From NCBI GenBank assembly GCA_026401035.1, contig JAPLNR010000060.1:153330-217329 (forward strand): 64,000 bases of DNA, in the 5' to 3' direction. The number at the start of each line of letters is the position of its first letter. Position 1 is the stretch's first letter. A program made the translations under genes and the position numbers. This document shows, piece after piece, positions 17,881 through 26,952 of this stretch. The notes beneath the pieces were generated by a model. That model saw only the letters and a program-made list of their open reading frames with translations, was not told where the DNA came from and did not search any database. The stretch is from Planctomycetia bacterium. Its GTDB lineage: Bacteria; Planctomycetota; Planctomycetia; Pirellulales; UBA1268.

Positions 17881-19203
17881 CTAACCCCCGGCGTCGCCAG
17901 CGACCGCGTCGGCACCGCCGGCCACGATCACGTCAACGCCTTCGGCGCTCTGGCCAGCGGCCTGGACGGCAGCCTCGGCCGCATCGGCATCGGCCGTCGC
18001 CTTATCGATCCGCTCCTGCTCACGATGCTTCCGCCGCTCATCGGCAGCCGCCACCTCCGCCATGGCAGCCCGCTTTTCAGCCTCGTTCACGATTTTTTCG
18101 ACGGCATCGGCAGAGAGCCCGCCCATCTCCATCAAATCGTCAGGCTCGATCACGGAAAGATCATCGTACGACAGAAAGCCTTCGCCCACGAGACGCTCTG
18201 CCACTGACTCGTCGAGTCCCTCGATGGACGAGAAGCCGGTGACGGCCCGCTCGATCTGCTGATCGAGTTCCTCGCGGGTCATGATCTCGATATCCCAGCC
18301 ACAGAGTTTGCTCGCGAGGCGGACATTCTGGCCACGCCGGCCGATCGCCAACGACAATTGATCCTCGCGAACGAGCACAATGCCGCGGCCGAGCATCTGA
18401 CAGAGAATCACCTCGTCGACCTCAGCTGGCTGCAGCGCGTTCGGCACGAGCACCTGGAGATCGTCGCTCCATCGCACGATGTCGATCCGCTCGCCGCCAA
18501 GTTCCTCGACGATGTTTTTGATGCGATTCCCGCGAACTCCGACGCACGCGCCAACGCAATCGACCCGCGAATCGGAGCTTATGACCGCCACCTTGCTGCG
18601 ATAGCCGGGCTCCCGGGAGATCGCGCGAATCTCGATCACGCCATCGGCGATCTCCGGAATCTCCTGCTCGAAGAGACGCTGAACCAGTTGTGGGCGAATG
18701 CGCGACAGGATGATCTTCACCCGGCTGCCCACCTTCCGAACCTCGAAGATGGTCGCGCGAACCCGTTCGTTGGGATGGTACGACTCTCCCGGAATCTGCT
18801 CGCTGCGGGGCAGAATGGCCTCGGTTCCACCGAGCGTGACGGTGGCGGTCGCCCCCTCGAAACGGGAGACGACTCCGGACACCATCTGGCCGATCTGCTC
18901 CTCGAACTCGTCGTGAATCGAGTCCCGCTCGGCCTCACGGATCTTTTGAATGATGACCTGTTTGGCGGTCTGGGCGCCGATGCGTCCCGACAACTCCTGC
19001 GTGTCGATTTCAACGCCGTCACGAGTGCCGCTGAGGCGGCCGTCGACTCGGTCGATCGCGATCGTGATGTTGGATTCTTCGCCGTACTGGCGGGTCAGGG
19101 CCGTGACGAGCGCCGACTCGATCGCCTGAAAGACGATTTCCTTCTCGATGTTCTTGTCGCGATGGATCGCGTCGACAATGCGGAGAATTTCTTCTGGCTT
19201 CAT
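17881..19203 (-). CDS. nusA: Transcription termination/antitermination factor NusA
   Basis: 440 residues: N-terminal RNA polymerase-binding domain, S1 domain (about 108-175, [22 protein letters not shown]), and two KH domains ([21 protein letters not shown] and [19 protein letters not shown]). A C-terminal acidic/Ala-rich extension contains a short helical repeat. It modulates pausing, termination and antitermination. It heads the nusA-infB-rbfA group. rimP, which commonly precedes nusA, is not present. A sigma70-like promoter lies about 165 nt upstream. Confidence 0.96.
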   Translation of the reverse strand: MKPEEILRIVDAIHRDKNIEKEIVFQAIESALVTALTRQYGEESNITIAIDRVDGRLSGTRDGVEIDTQELSGRIGAQTAKQVIIQKIREAERDSIHDEFEEQIGQMVSGVVSRFEGATATVTLGGTEAILPRSEQIPGESYHPNERVRATIFEVRKVGSRVKIILSRIRPQLVQRLFEQEIPEIADGVIEIRAISREPGYRSKVAVISSDSRVDCVGACVGVRGNRIKNIVEELGGERIDIVRWSDDLQVLVPNALQPAEVDEVILCQMLGRGIVLVREDQLSLAIGRRGQNVRLASKLCGWDIEIMTREELDQQIERAVTGFSSIEGLDESVAERLVGEGFLSYDDLSVIEPDDLMEMGGLSADAVEKIVNEAEKRAAMAEVAAADERRKHREQERIDKATADADAAEAAVQAAGQSAEGVDVIVAGGADAVAGDAGG

Positions 19204-19367
19204 GTGGCTCTCGGAGATCGCTTCGCGTGCGTATCGGCAATGATGGGACTATGGACTGCCGGCGAACCGACGCCATAACCGACCAGGGCGCCGAAACACC
19301 CTACGATTGGGTGTTTGGAAGCGTATTCCGCGAACCAGCAGCCACGTGCACTTGACGCAACCCGTGA

Positions 19368-19396
19368 AAGTTATTGAACCTGCGTCCAACTGTCAA
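19368..19396 (-). promoter_or_regulatory. Sigma70-type promoter for the nusA operon
   Basis: On the minus strand, a perfect -35 TTGACA (19391-19396), a 17-nt spacer and -10 TAACTT (19368-19373). Transcription would start near 19360, giving a leader of about 155 nt, long enough for leader control of nusA. No recognisable riboswitch is seen. Confidence 0.65.
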
Positions 19397-19452
19397 GCAG
19401 CCCATCGGCATCGCGAGGTCGGCGGCAATCGCCCGCCCCGCTGTTTCCTGCG

Positions 19453-20778
19453 TTAAGCCTGCAGGTTCCACGACCGGATAACGACCGAACCAGCCTGCCC
19501 TTGGGGCGTGACCGAAGACGACATGAACACGTCCCCCGCGGGATCGCCGGCCCGTGCGGCCCGAATCTGGCACTCGGGATCGGGCGTTTCGTGGTTGAGG
19601 AGCGGGAACAGCTGCCCCTTCTGCATCGCCAACACGCTCGCCACGCATTCGACCACGCCGCTACCGCCGCCCAGATTTCCGAAGTGACTCTTCGCCGCCA
19701 CGGTGGGAATTGCCGCCGCCGCCGCGCCGAGCACCGCGTGCATCGCGGCGGCCTCCTCGCGGTCGCCCGCAACGGTGCTCACGCCGTGAGCGTGGATGTG
19801 TGACAACCGGCCGGGTTCCAGACCGGCCATCGCGAGAGCCCGCTGCATCGCCAGCGTCAGCGCCCTTCGCTTCACACCCACTCCGGCGGCGTCACTGGCA
19901 TGCCGCGCGGCGTGCCCGACGATCTCTCCGTAGATCCGCGCCCCGCGAGAGCGGGCATGCTCGAGCTCCTCGAGCACGAGCACCGCAGAGCCCTCGCCGA
20001 GGACCATTCCCTTTCGCGACTTGTCGAAGGGACGGCTCCAACGGGTCGGGTCGTCGTCACCGAGCGCCACCTGCTCGCTCTGCAGGGCGTGGACGGTCTT
20101 CATGGGATGCACCCGGGTGCCCGTTGAGCCGGCAAGCATCACGTCGGCAGCCCCCCGTTGGATGGTCACGGTCGCCTCACCGATCGCCAGGTGGCCGCTC
20201 GCCTCCCGCAGCGTGAGCGAGTTGCTCGGCCCGCGGAGATCGTTGTAGATGGCGATGTGACTGGCCGGCATGTTTGGCAGGTACTTGAGCAGCCAGAGCG
20301 GATTCAAAAGCGGCATCCCGTCGATGGCCCAGCGGTCGAATGCAAACCGGCCGTCCGCATCGCGGCAGGCAGCCACGCTGGCTGTGAAATCCTCTGGCAA
20401 CGTCAGCATGTAGTCGGAACCGAATACGCAGCCGAATCGCTCGGGCTGGTGCTGCTCAGGCGTGATTCCGCAGTCATGCAGGGCCCGCTGCGCCGCGGCC
20501 ACAGCCATCTGACTCTCACGGCACATCACCTTGAGTCCCTTGCGGATCGCCTTCTTCCGCTCGCCGTCGAGCGGCCCAAAATTCTCGATCTCTCCGGTGA
20601 AGCCCCGGGCCTCGGCCGCATGCTTGAGCGGCAGTCCGCCGACGGGAAACGACTCGAGCGGCACGACCGCGCTTTTTCCGGCCGCGAGCCCCGCCCAGAG
20701 ATCGTCGAGCGACAGCCCAAGCGGGCACACAACGCCCATGCCAGTGATGACAACACGACGCTGCGAAGAGTCACTCAT
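19453..20778 (-). CDS. Catalytically altered beta-ketoacyl synthase homologue
   Basis: A 441-residue KAS II-fold protein (VVITGMGVVCPLGLSLDDLW). At the nucleophile position FabF has TACAS; this protein has LREAS, so the Cys is Glu192. The first catalytic His is kept (HAHGVST, His331) and Lys363 is kept, but the second catalytic His is Asn368 (KSHFGNLGGGSG). It should not be able to form an acyl-thioester. By analogy with chain-length factors (KS-beta, Cys to Gln) it could decarboxylate malonyl-ACP or pair with a true KS. AGGAAGG lies 6 nt before the start. It sits downstream of fabF and the exported gene on the same strand. Confidence 0.9.
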   Translation of the reverse strand: MSDSSQRRVVITGMGVVCPLGLSLDDLWAGLAAGKSAVVPLESFPVGGLPLKHAAEARGFTGEIENFGPLDGERKKAIRKGLKVMCRESQMAVAAAQRALHDCGITPEQHQPERFGCVFGSDYMLTLPEDFTASVAACRDADGRFAFDRWAIDGMPLLNPLWLLKYLPNMPASHIAIYNDLRGPSNSLTLREASGHLAIGEATVTIQRGAADVMLAGSTGTRVHPMKTVHALQSEQVALGDDDPTRWSRPFDKSRKGMVLGEGSAVLVLEELEHARSRGARIYGEIVGHAARHASDAAGVGVKRRALTLAMQRALAMAGLEPGRLSHIHAHGVSTVAGDREEAAAMHAVLGAAAAAIPTVAAKSHFGNLGGGSGVVECVASVLAMQKGQLFPLLNHETPDPECQIRAARAGDPAGDVFMSSSVTPQGQAGSVVIRSWNLQA

Positions 20779-20862
20779 GCAAAACCTTCCTGCTCGGTGT
20801 TCCGTTGGGAACGAGATCGTAACGGCCGATGAACCCTCCGGGCCATCGGACCGGAGTTATTT

Positions 20863-21846
20863 TTACGGAGTGTCGCCCAGTCGCGGCTCAACGACGACAA
20901 CCACATCCGTGCGTTTGGCGTCGGGGGGCAGGGCAGGGGAGCCGGCGGCATTTTGCCCGGGAACGGGCCACGGCACCAACCCCAACCCCACGACGAGCAC
21001 CTGATTCAGCGGCCAGCGAAACCGCTCCCCCACCCGCACAGCGGACATCTGCGGCACCTCGATCTGCGCCGGCTGCCGGTCGGCAGCCGGGACGTTCAAG
21101 ACCACGGGCACCATCCGCTCGATCTGGTCGATCCGGCAGCGCAGCACGGCCTCCACCGCCAGCCCATCCCGCGAAATCAACGGCTGAACATCGAGGGCCA
21201 TGCCCTCGTCGCAGGTCGCCCCGAGCGTCTGCCAGCCAGGCCAGGCGTCCGGACGGGCGGCAATGTCACGAACATAGGGACGCGAGCGGCCACCCGAGAG
21301 CACCGCCGGCAGGCCATTGGCGGCAAGCACCGCTCCGGTCGGCAGTTCCTGGCAGTCGCTCCGCCGACGCAGCATGGCCACGAGCATCGCCGCCTCTTCA
21401 CGCGACATGATCCACGCCTGCACGCCGGGTGTGGCCGTCGGGATGGACCGCAACATCCCCCGGGCGTCGTTCCGCCATGCGGGGCTGCCGACACCGAGCA
21501 CCCGCACCGAAAACCGATGCGGTGCCGCGGCATCCTCCGTGAACCGGGCCGTGATCTCTTCGACCTTCTCCTGCACGGCGGGCGTGTGGTAGCACCGCAG
21601 CGACGTCGCATCGGCCGACAACGACGCAACTGTATCGCCGTGCCAGTTCGCGTAGCCCGTTTCCTGGAGCACCCAGTCAACAACATGCTTCTGGCTGCCC
21701 GGCCCGTGCTGCTTCACGAACGGATCGATGTCGTAGGCCTTCCACACCTGCCCGGCATCAGCAGGCAGCTGCGCATGGCCAGTGCTTGGCAAGGTGGCGA
21801 GGGCGAGGGCGAGCAATGGAAGAACGGTCGGCCGGAGGCAATTCAT
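20863..21846 (-). CDS. Exported protein with a secretin-like C-terminal region, unknown function
   Basis: 327 residues with a signal peptide (LLALALATLPSTGHA, cleavage near residue 26). The mature part holds a segment predicted to be mixed alpha/beta, then PAVLSGGRSRPYV and ALDVQPLISRDGLAVEAVL, which recall the beta-rich core of secretins. No full secretin length or pore motif is present. The start at 21846 has AGGAG 8 nt upstream. It sits between fabF and the altered ketosynthase, with a palindromic repeat in the gap to fabF. I do not assign a function. Confidence 0.75.
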   Translation of the reverse strand: MNCLRPTVLPLLALALATLPSTGHAQLPADAGQVWKAYDIDPFVKQHGPGSQKHVVDWVLQETGYANWHGDTVASLSADATSLRCYHTPAVQEKVEEITARFTEDAAAPHRFSVRVLGVGSPAWRNDARGMLRSIPTATPGVQAWIMSREEAAMLVAMLRRRSDCQELPTGAVLAANGLPAVLSGGRSRPYVRDIAARPDAWPGWQTLGATCDEGMALDVQPLISRDGLAVEAVLRCRIDQIERMVPVVLNVPAADRQPAQIEVPQMSAVRVGERFRWPLNQVLVVGLGLVPWPVPGQNAAGSPALPPDAKRTDVVVVVEPRLGDTP

Positions 21847-21928
21847 GGAGATGCTCCTGGAGATCCAACCCGCCTGTTCTTCCAGCAATGTATTGCCCTG
21901 TTCCAGGAACAGATAGCCCAAGCCCGGC

Positions 21929-21949
21929 GACAGGCTGAAGCCTGTCCTA
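21929..21949. repeat. GACAGGCT palindrome, copy b, includes the fabF stop
   Basis: GACAGGCT-GA-AGCCTGTC (21929-21946), followed on the plus strand by CTA, which is the fabF stop TAG on the minus strand. It lies immediately after fabF and could act as a 3'-end hairpin. Confidence 0.85.
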
Positions 21950-23188
21950 CTTGAGGCGGCCCAGAACCAGGGAGGCGTTGTGGCCGCCGAAGCCGAAACT
22001 GTTGCTCATGGCCACATTGACCGTTGCCTCGCGGGCCACGTTCGGCGTGTAGTCGAGGTCGCAGTCCGGATCGGGGTTCTCGAGGTTGATCGTCGGCGCG
22101 ATCAGGCCGCGATTGAGGGTCAGGGCGCAGACGACAAGCTCGATGCCACCGCTGGCGCCGAGGGTGTGGCCAAGCTGGCTTTTCGTGCTCGAAATCGCGA
22201 TTTTTTTGGCATGGATGCCAAAGACCTTCTTGACCGCGACGGTCTCGGCCTTGTCGCCGAGCGGCGTGCTGGTGCCATGGGCGTTGATGTAGTGCACTGC
22301 GTCGGGATTGAGGCCGGCATCAGCAAGCGCCATCGTCATGGCGTGGGCGGCACCGCGGCCCTCCTCGTCGGGCTGCGTGATGTGGCCGGCATCGCCACTC
22401 GCGCCATAGCCCATCAATTCACCGTAGATCCGCGCGCCCCGGTTGCGGGCGTGCTCGAGTTCCTCGAGCACCACCACGCCCGCGCCCTCAGAGAGCACGA
22501 AGCCGTCCCGCTCCGCATCGAAGGGCCGACTGGCCCGCTGCGGGGCATCGGTGCGAACTGAGAGCGCCCGCATATTTTGAAATCCGGCCAGGCCCATCGG
22601 CGTGAGGGCCGCCTCGCTGCCACCCGTGATCATCACGTCGGCATCGCCGTATTGAATGGCCCGCAGGGCGTCGCCGATCGAATTCGCGGCGCTGGCACAG
22701 GCGGTGGCGACTGCAAAATTAGGCCCCTTGATGCCGTACATGCTCGAGACGTGGCCGCTGCCGGAATTGACCATCAACTTCGGGATGGTGAACGGGGAGA
22801 CCTTGTCGATCCCCTTCGTCAGGAGCCGCTCGTGCTGGGCCTCGAACTCGGACAGTCCACCGATGCCGGAGCCGATCACCACGCCGCAGCGATAAGGGTC
22901 TTCCTTCGAGAAGTCGAGCCCCGAGTCGGTGACGGCATCAGCCGCGGAGGCCATCGCAAACTGCGTGAAGCGGTCGAGCCGACGCAGTTCCTTGAGGTTG
23001 GCGATGTTTGCCTGCTCGGGTTCCCAGGGCACCTGGCCGCCGAACTGCACGCGATAGCCGCTGACGTCGAAAAGCGTGATCGGTCCCACGCCGCTGTCGC
23101 CGCGCAGAATGCGATCCCAGAAGACGTCCAGGGCTCTACCAAGAGAGGTGACGACTCCAAGCCCCGTCACCACGACGCGTCGCTTCAT
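21947..23188 (-). CDS. fabF: Beta-ketoacyl-ACP synthase II
   Basis: A 413-residue elongating condensing enzyme of type II fatty acid synthesis. The catalytic triad is intact: Cys164 in ATACASAANS, His304 in NAHGTSTPLGD and His341 in KSQLGHTLGASG. It starts 11 nt after acpP, with no strong Shine-Dalgarno sequence of its own, suggesting coupling. The contrast with the altered paralogue downstream is notable. Confidence 0.98.
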   Translation of the reverse strand: MKRRVVVTGLGVVTSLGRALDVFWDRILRGDSGVGPITLFDVSGYRVQFGGQVPWEPEQANIANLKELRRLDRFTQFAMASAADAVTDSGLDFSKEDPYRCGVVIGSGIGGLSEFEAQHERLLTKGIDKVSPFTIPKLMVNSGSGHVSSMYGIKGPNFAVATACASAANSIGDALRAIQYGDADVMITGGSEAALTPMGLAGFQNMRALSVRTDAPQRASRPFDAERDGFVLSEGAGVVVLEELEHARNRGARIYGELMGYGASGDAGHITQPDEEGRGAAHAMTMALADAGLNPDAVHYINAHGTSTPLGDKAETVAVKKVFGIHAKKIAISSTKSQLGHTLGASGGIELVVCALTLNRGLIAPTINLENPDPDCDLDYTPNVAREATVNVAMSNSFGFGGHNASLVLGRLK

Positions 23189-23199
23189 TCAACGCACCG

Positions 23200-23436
23200 T
23201 CAGGCCTGGTGCTTTTCGATGAACTCCACCGCCTGGCCGACGGTCTGGATCTTTTCGGCCGCATCGTCGGGAATGTTGATCTCGAACTCTTCCTCGAGTT
23301 CCATCACCAACTCCACGGTATCGAGCGAGTCGGCACCCAGGTCGTTGATGAACGACGTCTCGGGGGTGATCTGTTCCTTGCTCACCCCCAGTTGGGAAGC
23401 GACGATGTCAATCACTCGATCTTGGACTGAAGCCAC
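23200..23436 (-). CDS. acpP: Acyl carrier protein
   Basis: A 78-residue acidic carrier with the phosphopantetheine attachment motif [13 protein letters not shown] (Ser37). It starts at GTG 23436, with a near-perfect AGGAGG 9 nt upstream. No ATG is available in a sensible position. It lies between fabG and fabF and has its own promoter candidate upstream, as expected for a very abundant protein. Confidence 0.97.
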   Translation of the reverse strand: MASVQDRVIDIVASQLGVSKEQITPETSFINDLGADSLDTVELVMELEEEFEINIPDDAAEKIQTVGQAVEFIEKHQA

Positions 23437-23506
23437 CTTTTGAATCCTCCTGCAAAAATCATATCTGCGGCCGGCCGTCCGCGGCGAACAGGCTCGGGCG
23501 AGCCAA

Positions 23507-23536
23507 GATATACCCGCTTCACGTCCGGACTGTCCA
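23507..23536 (-). promoter_or_regulatory. Candidate internal promoter for acpP-fabF
   Basis: On the minus strand, TGGACA (23531-23536), an 18-nt spacer and TATATC (23507-23512). It lies in the 219-nt gap between fabG and acpP, with a leader of about 65 nt. It would allow acpP to be transcribed independently of rpmF-fabD-fabG. Confidence 0.5.
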
Positions 23537-23655
23537 GACCGGGCAAAACCGCCTGATGGCTTCCCCACTCCAAGTCAGGCCCGCCAGGCCGTGCAGGCAC
23601 CGGCGGCCGGAGGCCTCAGCCGAAGACGGGCTGGATGCCCGTGCACCGCGTGAAG

Positions 23656-24444
23656 TCAGCCGATCAGCCCACCATCAATAGTGAGTACCTGGGCGGTGAT
23701 GTAGGCCGAAGACGGTGCCGCGAGAAACAGCACGGCATCGGCGATTTCCCAGGCTTCCCCCAGCCGCTTGGCGGGAACCCGCTTCTTCACCTCGTCGAGC
23801 AGGGCCGGGCCAAGCGCCGCGGTCATGTCGCTGGCGATGAACCCCGGAGCCACGGCGTTGACCGTGATCTTGCGGCCCGCCAACTCCTTGGCAACCGTCC
23901 GCGTGAGCCCCACGAGGCCGGCCTTCGAGGCCGAGTAGTTGGCCTGGCCGGGATTGCCGATGAGCCCCGAAACGCTGGCGACGTTGATGATCCGGCCATA
24001 CCGCTGCTGCATCATCGGCCGGCTCACCGCCCGCATGAAGAGGAACGGCCCCCGCAGGTTGGTCGTGAGCACCTCGTCCCACTCCTCGTCGCTCATCCGG
24101 GGGAGAAGCGTGTCGCGGGTCACGCCGGCATTGTTCACGAGGATGTCGATCCGGCCGAGTTTCGAGTGGATCGCGTCGACGACGGCGGTGACGTTTTCGG
24201 CCTGCGAGACGTCACAGGCAAAAGGCTCCGCCGCACCGCCGGCTGAACGGATGGCCGCGGCCACATCCGCAAGTTTGCCGGCGCTGCGGGCGACGAGCGC
24301 CACGGTCGCGCCGCTGGCGGCGAGCGCCTCGGCGATTGCCCGACCGATGCCCTGTGAGGCTCCGGTCACGATCGCCACCTGGCCGGCGAGATCCACGTGA
24401 AGTCGCTTCGGCGTCGCCACCGGTTGCTTACTGTCGTCAGCCAT
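23656..24444 (-). CDS. fabG: 3-oxoacyl-ACP reductase
   Basis: A 262-residue short-chain dehydrogenase. It has the NADPH motif TGASQGIG (residues 27-34), NNAG near 105 and the catalytic Tyr170/Lys174 (ANYSASK) with a preceding serine in NVASVSG. It reduces 3-oxoacyl-ACP in fatty acid elongation. AAGGAG lies 7 nt before the start. It follows fabD by 26 nt. Confidence 0.96.
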   Translation of the reverse strand: MADDSKQPVATPKRLHVDLAGQVAIVTGASQGIGRAIAEALAASGATVALVARSAGKLADVAAAIRSAGGAAEPFACDVSQAENVTAVVDAIHSKLGRIDILVNNAGVTRDTLLPRMSDEEWDEVLTTNLRGPFLFMRAVSRPMMQQRYGRIINVASVSGLIGNPGQANYSASKAGLVGLTRTVAKELAGRKITVNAVAPGFIASDMTAALGPALLDEVKKRVPAKRLGEAWEIADAVLFLAAPSSAYITAQVLTIDGGLIG

Positions 24445-24470
24445 GAATGGGCTCCTTTAGATTGTGTTTT

Positions 24471-25403
24471 TCAATCGAACACGCCGAAACAGGTGATGCT
24501 CCGATCAATCCGCTTCATGAGGCCGCGCAGCACCCGTCCGGGACCGACCTCCCAGACCGACCGCACCCCTTGTGCGAGCAGATACTCAACCGACGCATGC
24601 CATTCGACGACGCCCACCACCTGGCGGGCGAGCAGGGCACGAATCTCGGCGGGATCGTCGTGCGGCCGGGCGTCGACATTGCTCACAACCGGAATCCGCG
24701 GCGGGCGGATCGTCGCCTTGCCCAACGCGTCGGCGAGGCGGGCCACGGCCGGCTCCATCAGGACGGTGTGAAACGCACCAGCCACGTCGAGCGGGACGCA
24801 CTTCATGGCGCCGGCGGCCGTTGCGGCGGCCTCGAGCCTGCGGCAGGCGGCCACCGCCCCGGAAACCACGATGTTGCCGGGGCAGAGGACATTGGCGATC
24901 TCCAGCACGTCGTCGCCGCGCGACTCGTCGCAGAGTTTCGCCAAGGCATCGCGATCGAGGCCGAGCACGGCCACCATAACGCCGGACCGCTGTTCAGCGC
25001 ATTCCTGCATCGCCCGGCCTCGAGCATCGACCAGCCGCACGGCATCGTCGAAATCGATGGCTCCGGCAAACACGAGGGCCGTGTATTCGCCAAGCGACAG
25101 GCCGGCGGTGATGGATGCCGAGGCAAGCGGGCTGCCTTCCTTGCTGCGGAGCACTTCGAGGGCCGCCAGGCTCGTGACCAGGATCGCCGGCTGGCTGACG
25201 GCCGTCGTGTTCAATTTCTCGGCCGGTCCCTGCCTGCAGAGGGCCGCCAGATCGTAGCCAAGGATGTCGTTCGCCCGCCGAAACAGTTCGCTGGCGGATG
25301 GGTGCGTGTCGCACCAGTCGCCGACCATGCCGACGGACTGGGCCCCCTGGCCGGGAAAGAGCAGCGCCGTCTTGCCGTCGCCTGCTTGCCCGTCACGTGC
25401 CAA
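24471..25403 (-). CDS. fabD: Malonyl-CoA:ACP transacylase
   Basis: 310 residues. The catalytic serine lies in GLSLGEYTAL (Ser103) and the partner histidine in GAFHTVLM (His212); the N-terminal LLFPGQGAQSVGM is typical. It loads malonyl groups on ACP. The start appears to be TTG 25403, 3 nt after the rpmF stop, with GGGGA 7 nt upstream inside rpmF. No in-frame ATG precedes the conserved region. Confidence 0.95.
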   Translation of the reverse strand: MARDGQAGDGKTALLFPGQGAQSVGMVGDWCDTHPSASELFRRANDILGYDLAALCRQGPAEKLNTTAVSQPAILVTSLAALEVLRSKEGSPLASASITAGLSLGEYTALVFAGAIDFDDAVRLVDARGRAMQECAEQRSGVMVAVLGLDRDALAKLCDESRGDDVLEIANVLCPGNIVVSGAVAACRRLEAAATAAGAMKCVPLDVAGAFHTVLMEPAVARLADALGKATIRPPRIPVVSNVDARPHDDPAEIRALLARQVVGVVEWHASVEYLLAQGVRSVWEVGPGRVLRGLMKRIDRSITCFGVFD

Positions 25404-25406
25404 GGC

Positions 25407-25586
25407 TCAGTCCCCAGTCTTGATGACTGCGCGGCCCATGTAGTGGCCGCAGGTGCCGCAAATACGGTGCGTGGGCACAGCCTTGCCGCAGTTGGAGCAG
25501 AACGTCAGCTGCCGCGGCGTGAGAAAATCGTGGGCGCGGCGGGAACGGGTCTTCTGGTTCGATTGACGTCGCTTTGGAACGGCCAT
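25407..25586 (-). CDS. rpmF: 50S ribosomal protein L32
   Basis: 59 residues, beginning AVPKRRQSNQKTRSRRAHDF, with a zinc ribbon (CSNC...CGTC). The start at 25586 has AGGTGA 6 nt upstream. It is the first gene of the fatty-acid unit, as in many bacteria, but plsX and fabH, which usually follow, are missing. Confidence 0.97.
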   Translation of the reverse strand: MAVPKRRQSNQKTRSRRAHDFLTPRQLTFCSNCGKAVPTHRICGTCGHYMGRAVIKTGD

Positions 25587-25621
25587 GGGATCACCTGGGG
25601 ACTGGGGCAATTGAGTCGAGT

Positions 25622-25651
25622 AATGTAGCCATGTCGGCGGGAAGGGGTCAA
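25622..25651 (-). promoter_or_regulatory. Sigma70-type promoter for rpmF-fab
   Basis: On the minus strand, TTGACC (25646-25651), an 18-nt spacer and TACATT (25622-25627). The predicted leader is about 30 nt. It lies entirely in the ruvB-rpmF gap, separating the fab operon from ruvCAB. Confidence 0.7.
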
Positions 25652-25674
25652 TTCCACGCTGATTTTCGCGGCAT

Positions 25675-26697
25675 TCAAAATAGTCTGGCCTGAGATCCGC
25701 TCTGCGGCAGGGTGCCGAGATGCTCCTCCCCCCGGGGCGTGATGCGTCGCCCGCGCGGGGTGCGCACGACCAATTCGCACCGCAGGAGAAAGGGTTCGAC
25801 GTCGTCCTCGAGCGTGTCGGTGGCGGAGCTCATCGTGTGGGCGATCGCCTCGATGCCGACGGGCCCTCCGCCGAACACCCGCTGGATGGTTTCGAGATAC
25901 TTGCGATCGAAACCGTCGAGGCCCAGTTCGTCGATGCCCTGCATCTCGAGGGCCGAGCGGGCAATATCGATGTCGATGGCGCCGGCGGCGCGGCTGGTGG
26001 AAAAATCACGAATCCACCGCAGGCGGTTGTTGGCCAGCCGGGGCGTGCCGCGGCTGCGGCGGGCAATCTCGTCGGCCGAAACGTCGTCCATCGGCATCTG
26101 CAACTTGACGGCCGAACGGCGGATGATTTCCGCCAGATCCTCCGGACTGTAGTAGTCGAGATGCTCGCGGATCACGAAGCGGTCGCGCATCGGCGCGGAG
26201 ATGAGCCCGGCCCGCGTGGTCGCTCCCACGAGCGTGAACGGGCGGAGCGGCATGTTGATCGTGCGGGCGGCCACGCCGTCGCCGAGCGTGATGTCGATCC
26301 GGAAATCCTCCATCGCCGGATAGAGAAATTCCTCGACCGCGATTGGCAGGCGGTGGATTTCGTCGATGAAGAGCACCGAGCCCTCGGAGACATTCGTGAG
26401 ATACGGCAGCAGGTCCTTGGGGGCCGCCAGGGCCGCACCGCTGGCGATCTGCAGCGTGGTGCCAAGCTCGCGCGGGATGCAAGTGGCGAATGTCGTCTTG
26501 CCGAGCCCCGGCGGACCGTCGAGCAGGATGTGGCCGAGCGTGTCGCCACGCTTCCGCGCCGCATCGATGGCGATCTCGAGCCGCTCGTAGACGGCCCGCT
26601 GGCCCACCATGTCAGCCATGCGCTGCGGCCGCAGCGCGCGGTCTTCGGGCGGCTGTTCCTCGGGTGCCTGGATGCTCGGTTCGCGAAATGATTCCAT
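25675..26697 (-). CDS. ruvB: Holliday junction branch-migration ATPase RuvB
   Basis: 340 residues. Walker A is GPPGLGKTT and Walker B is LFIDEIHR, with sensor GATTRAGLISAPMRDRF and a C-terminal winged helix (RTPRGRRITPRG). It forms the hexameric motor with RuvA. The start at 26697 fits family length; the open frame upstream is not protein-like. It is separated from ruvA by 255 nt containing a strong hairpin. Confidence 0.97.
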   Translation of the reverse strand: MESFREPSIQAPEEQPPEDRALRPQRMADMVGQRAVYERLEIAIDAARKRGDTLGHILLDGPPGLGKTTFATCIPRELGTTLQIASGAALAAPKDLLPYLTNVSEGSVLFIDEIHRLPIAVEEFLYPAMEDFRIDITLGDGVAARTINMPLRPFTLVGATTRAGLISAPMRDRFVIREHLDYYSPEDLAEIIRRSAVKLQMPMDDVSADEIARRSRGTPRLANNRLRWIRDFSTSRAAGAIDIDIARSALEMQGIDELGLDGFDRKYLETIQRVFGGGPVGIEAIAHTMSSATDTLEDDVEPFLLRCELVVRTPRGRRITPRGEEHLGTLPQSGSQARLF

Positions 26698-26861
26698 GGT
26701 GTGACAGCCTAAACCATCCGGGGAGGAAAGGGTTAAACGAGTGGCAAACAGGGGAGCGGGCTGGGCAGGTGCTCCTGACCGCATTGTGAGCCGAGATCGG
26801 CAGAAGTCTCCTCGCGGGGATATTTCGCAATCCCTCGACTCGCGCCGCAGACGCCAGACGG

Positions 26862-26935
26862 GCGAAATCTCCAACGCTCGTCCAGCTTCCGCCGATCCCG
26901 GCTCCTCGGCGGCCGCACCATCACGGAGGAGCCGG
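26862..26935. repeat. Intergenic hairpin repeat, copy 2, downstream of ruvA
   Basis: 26862-26906 resembles 9639-9683. Its right part forms a perfect 10-bp stem, CCGGCTCCTC (26898-26907) with GAGGAGCCGG (26926-26935). No T-run follows on the ruvA strand, so termination is uncertain; it may stabilise the ruvA 3' end or reduce read-through to ruvB. Confidence 0.6.
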
Positions 26936-26952
26936 CTTCCCGGGAGTGCCGG

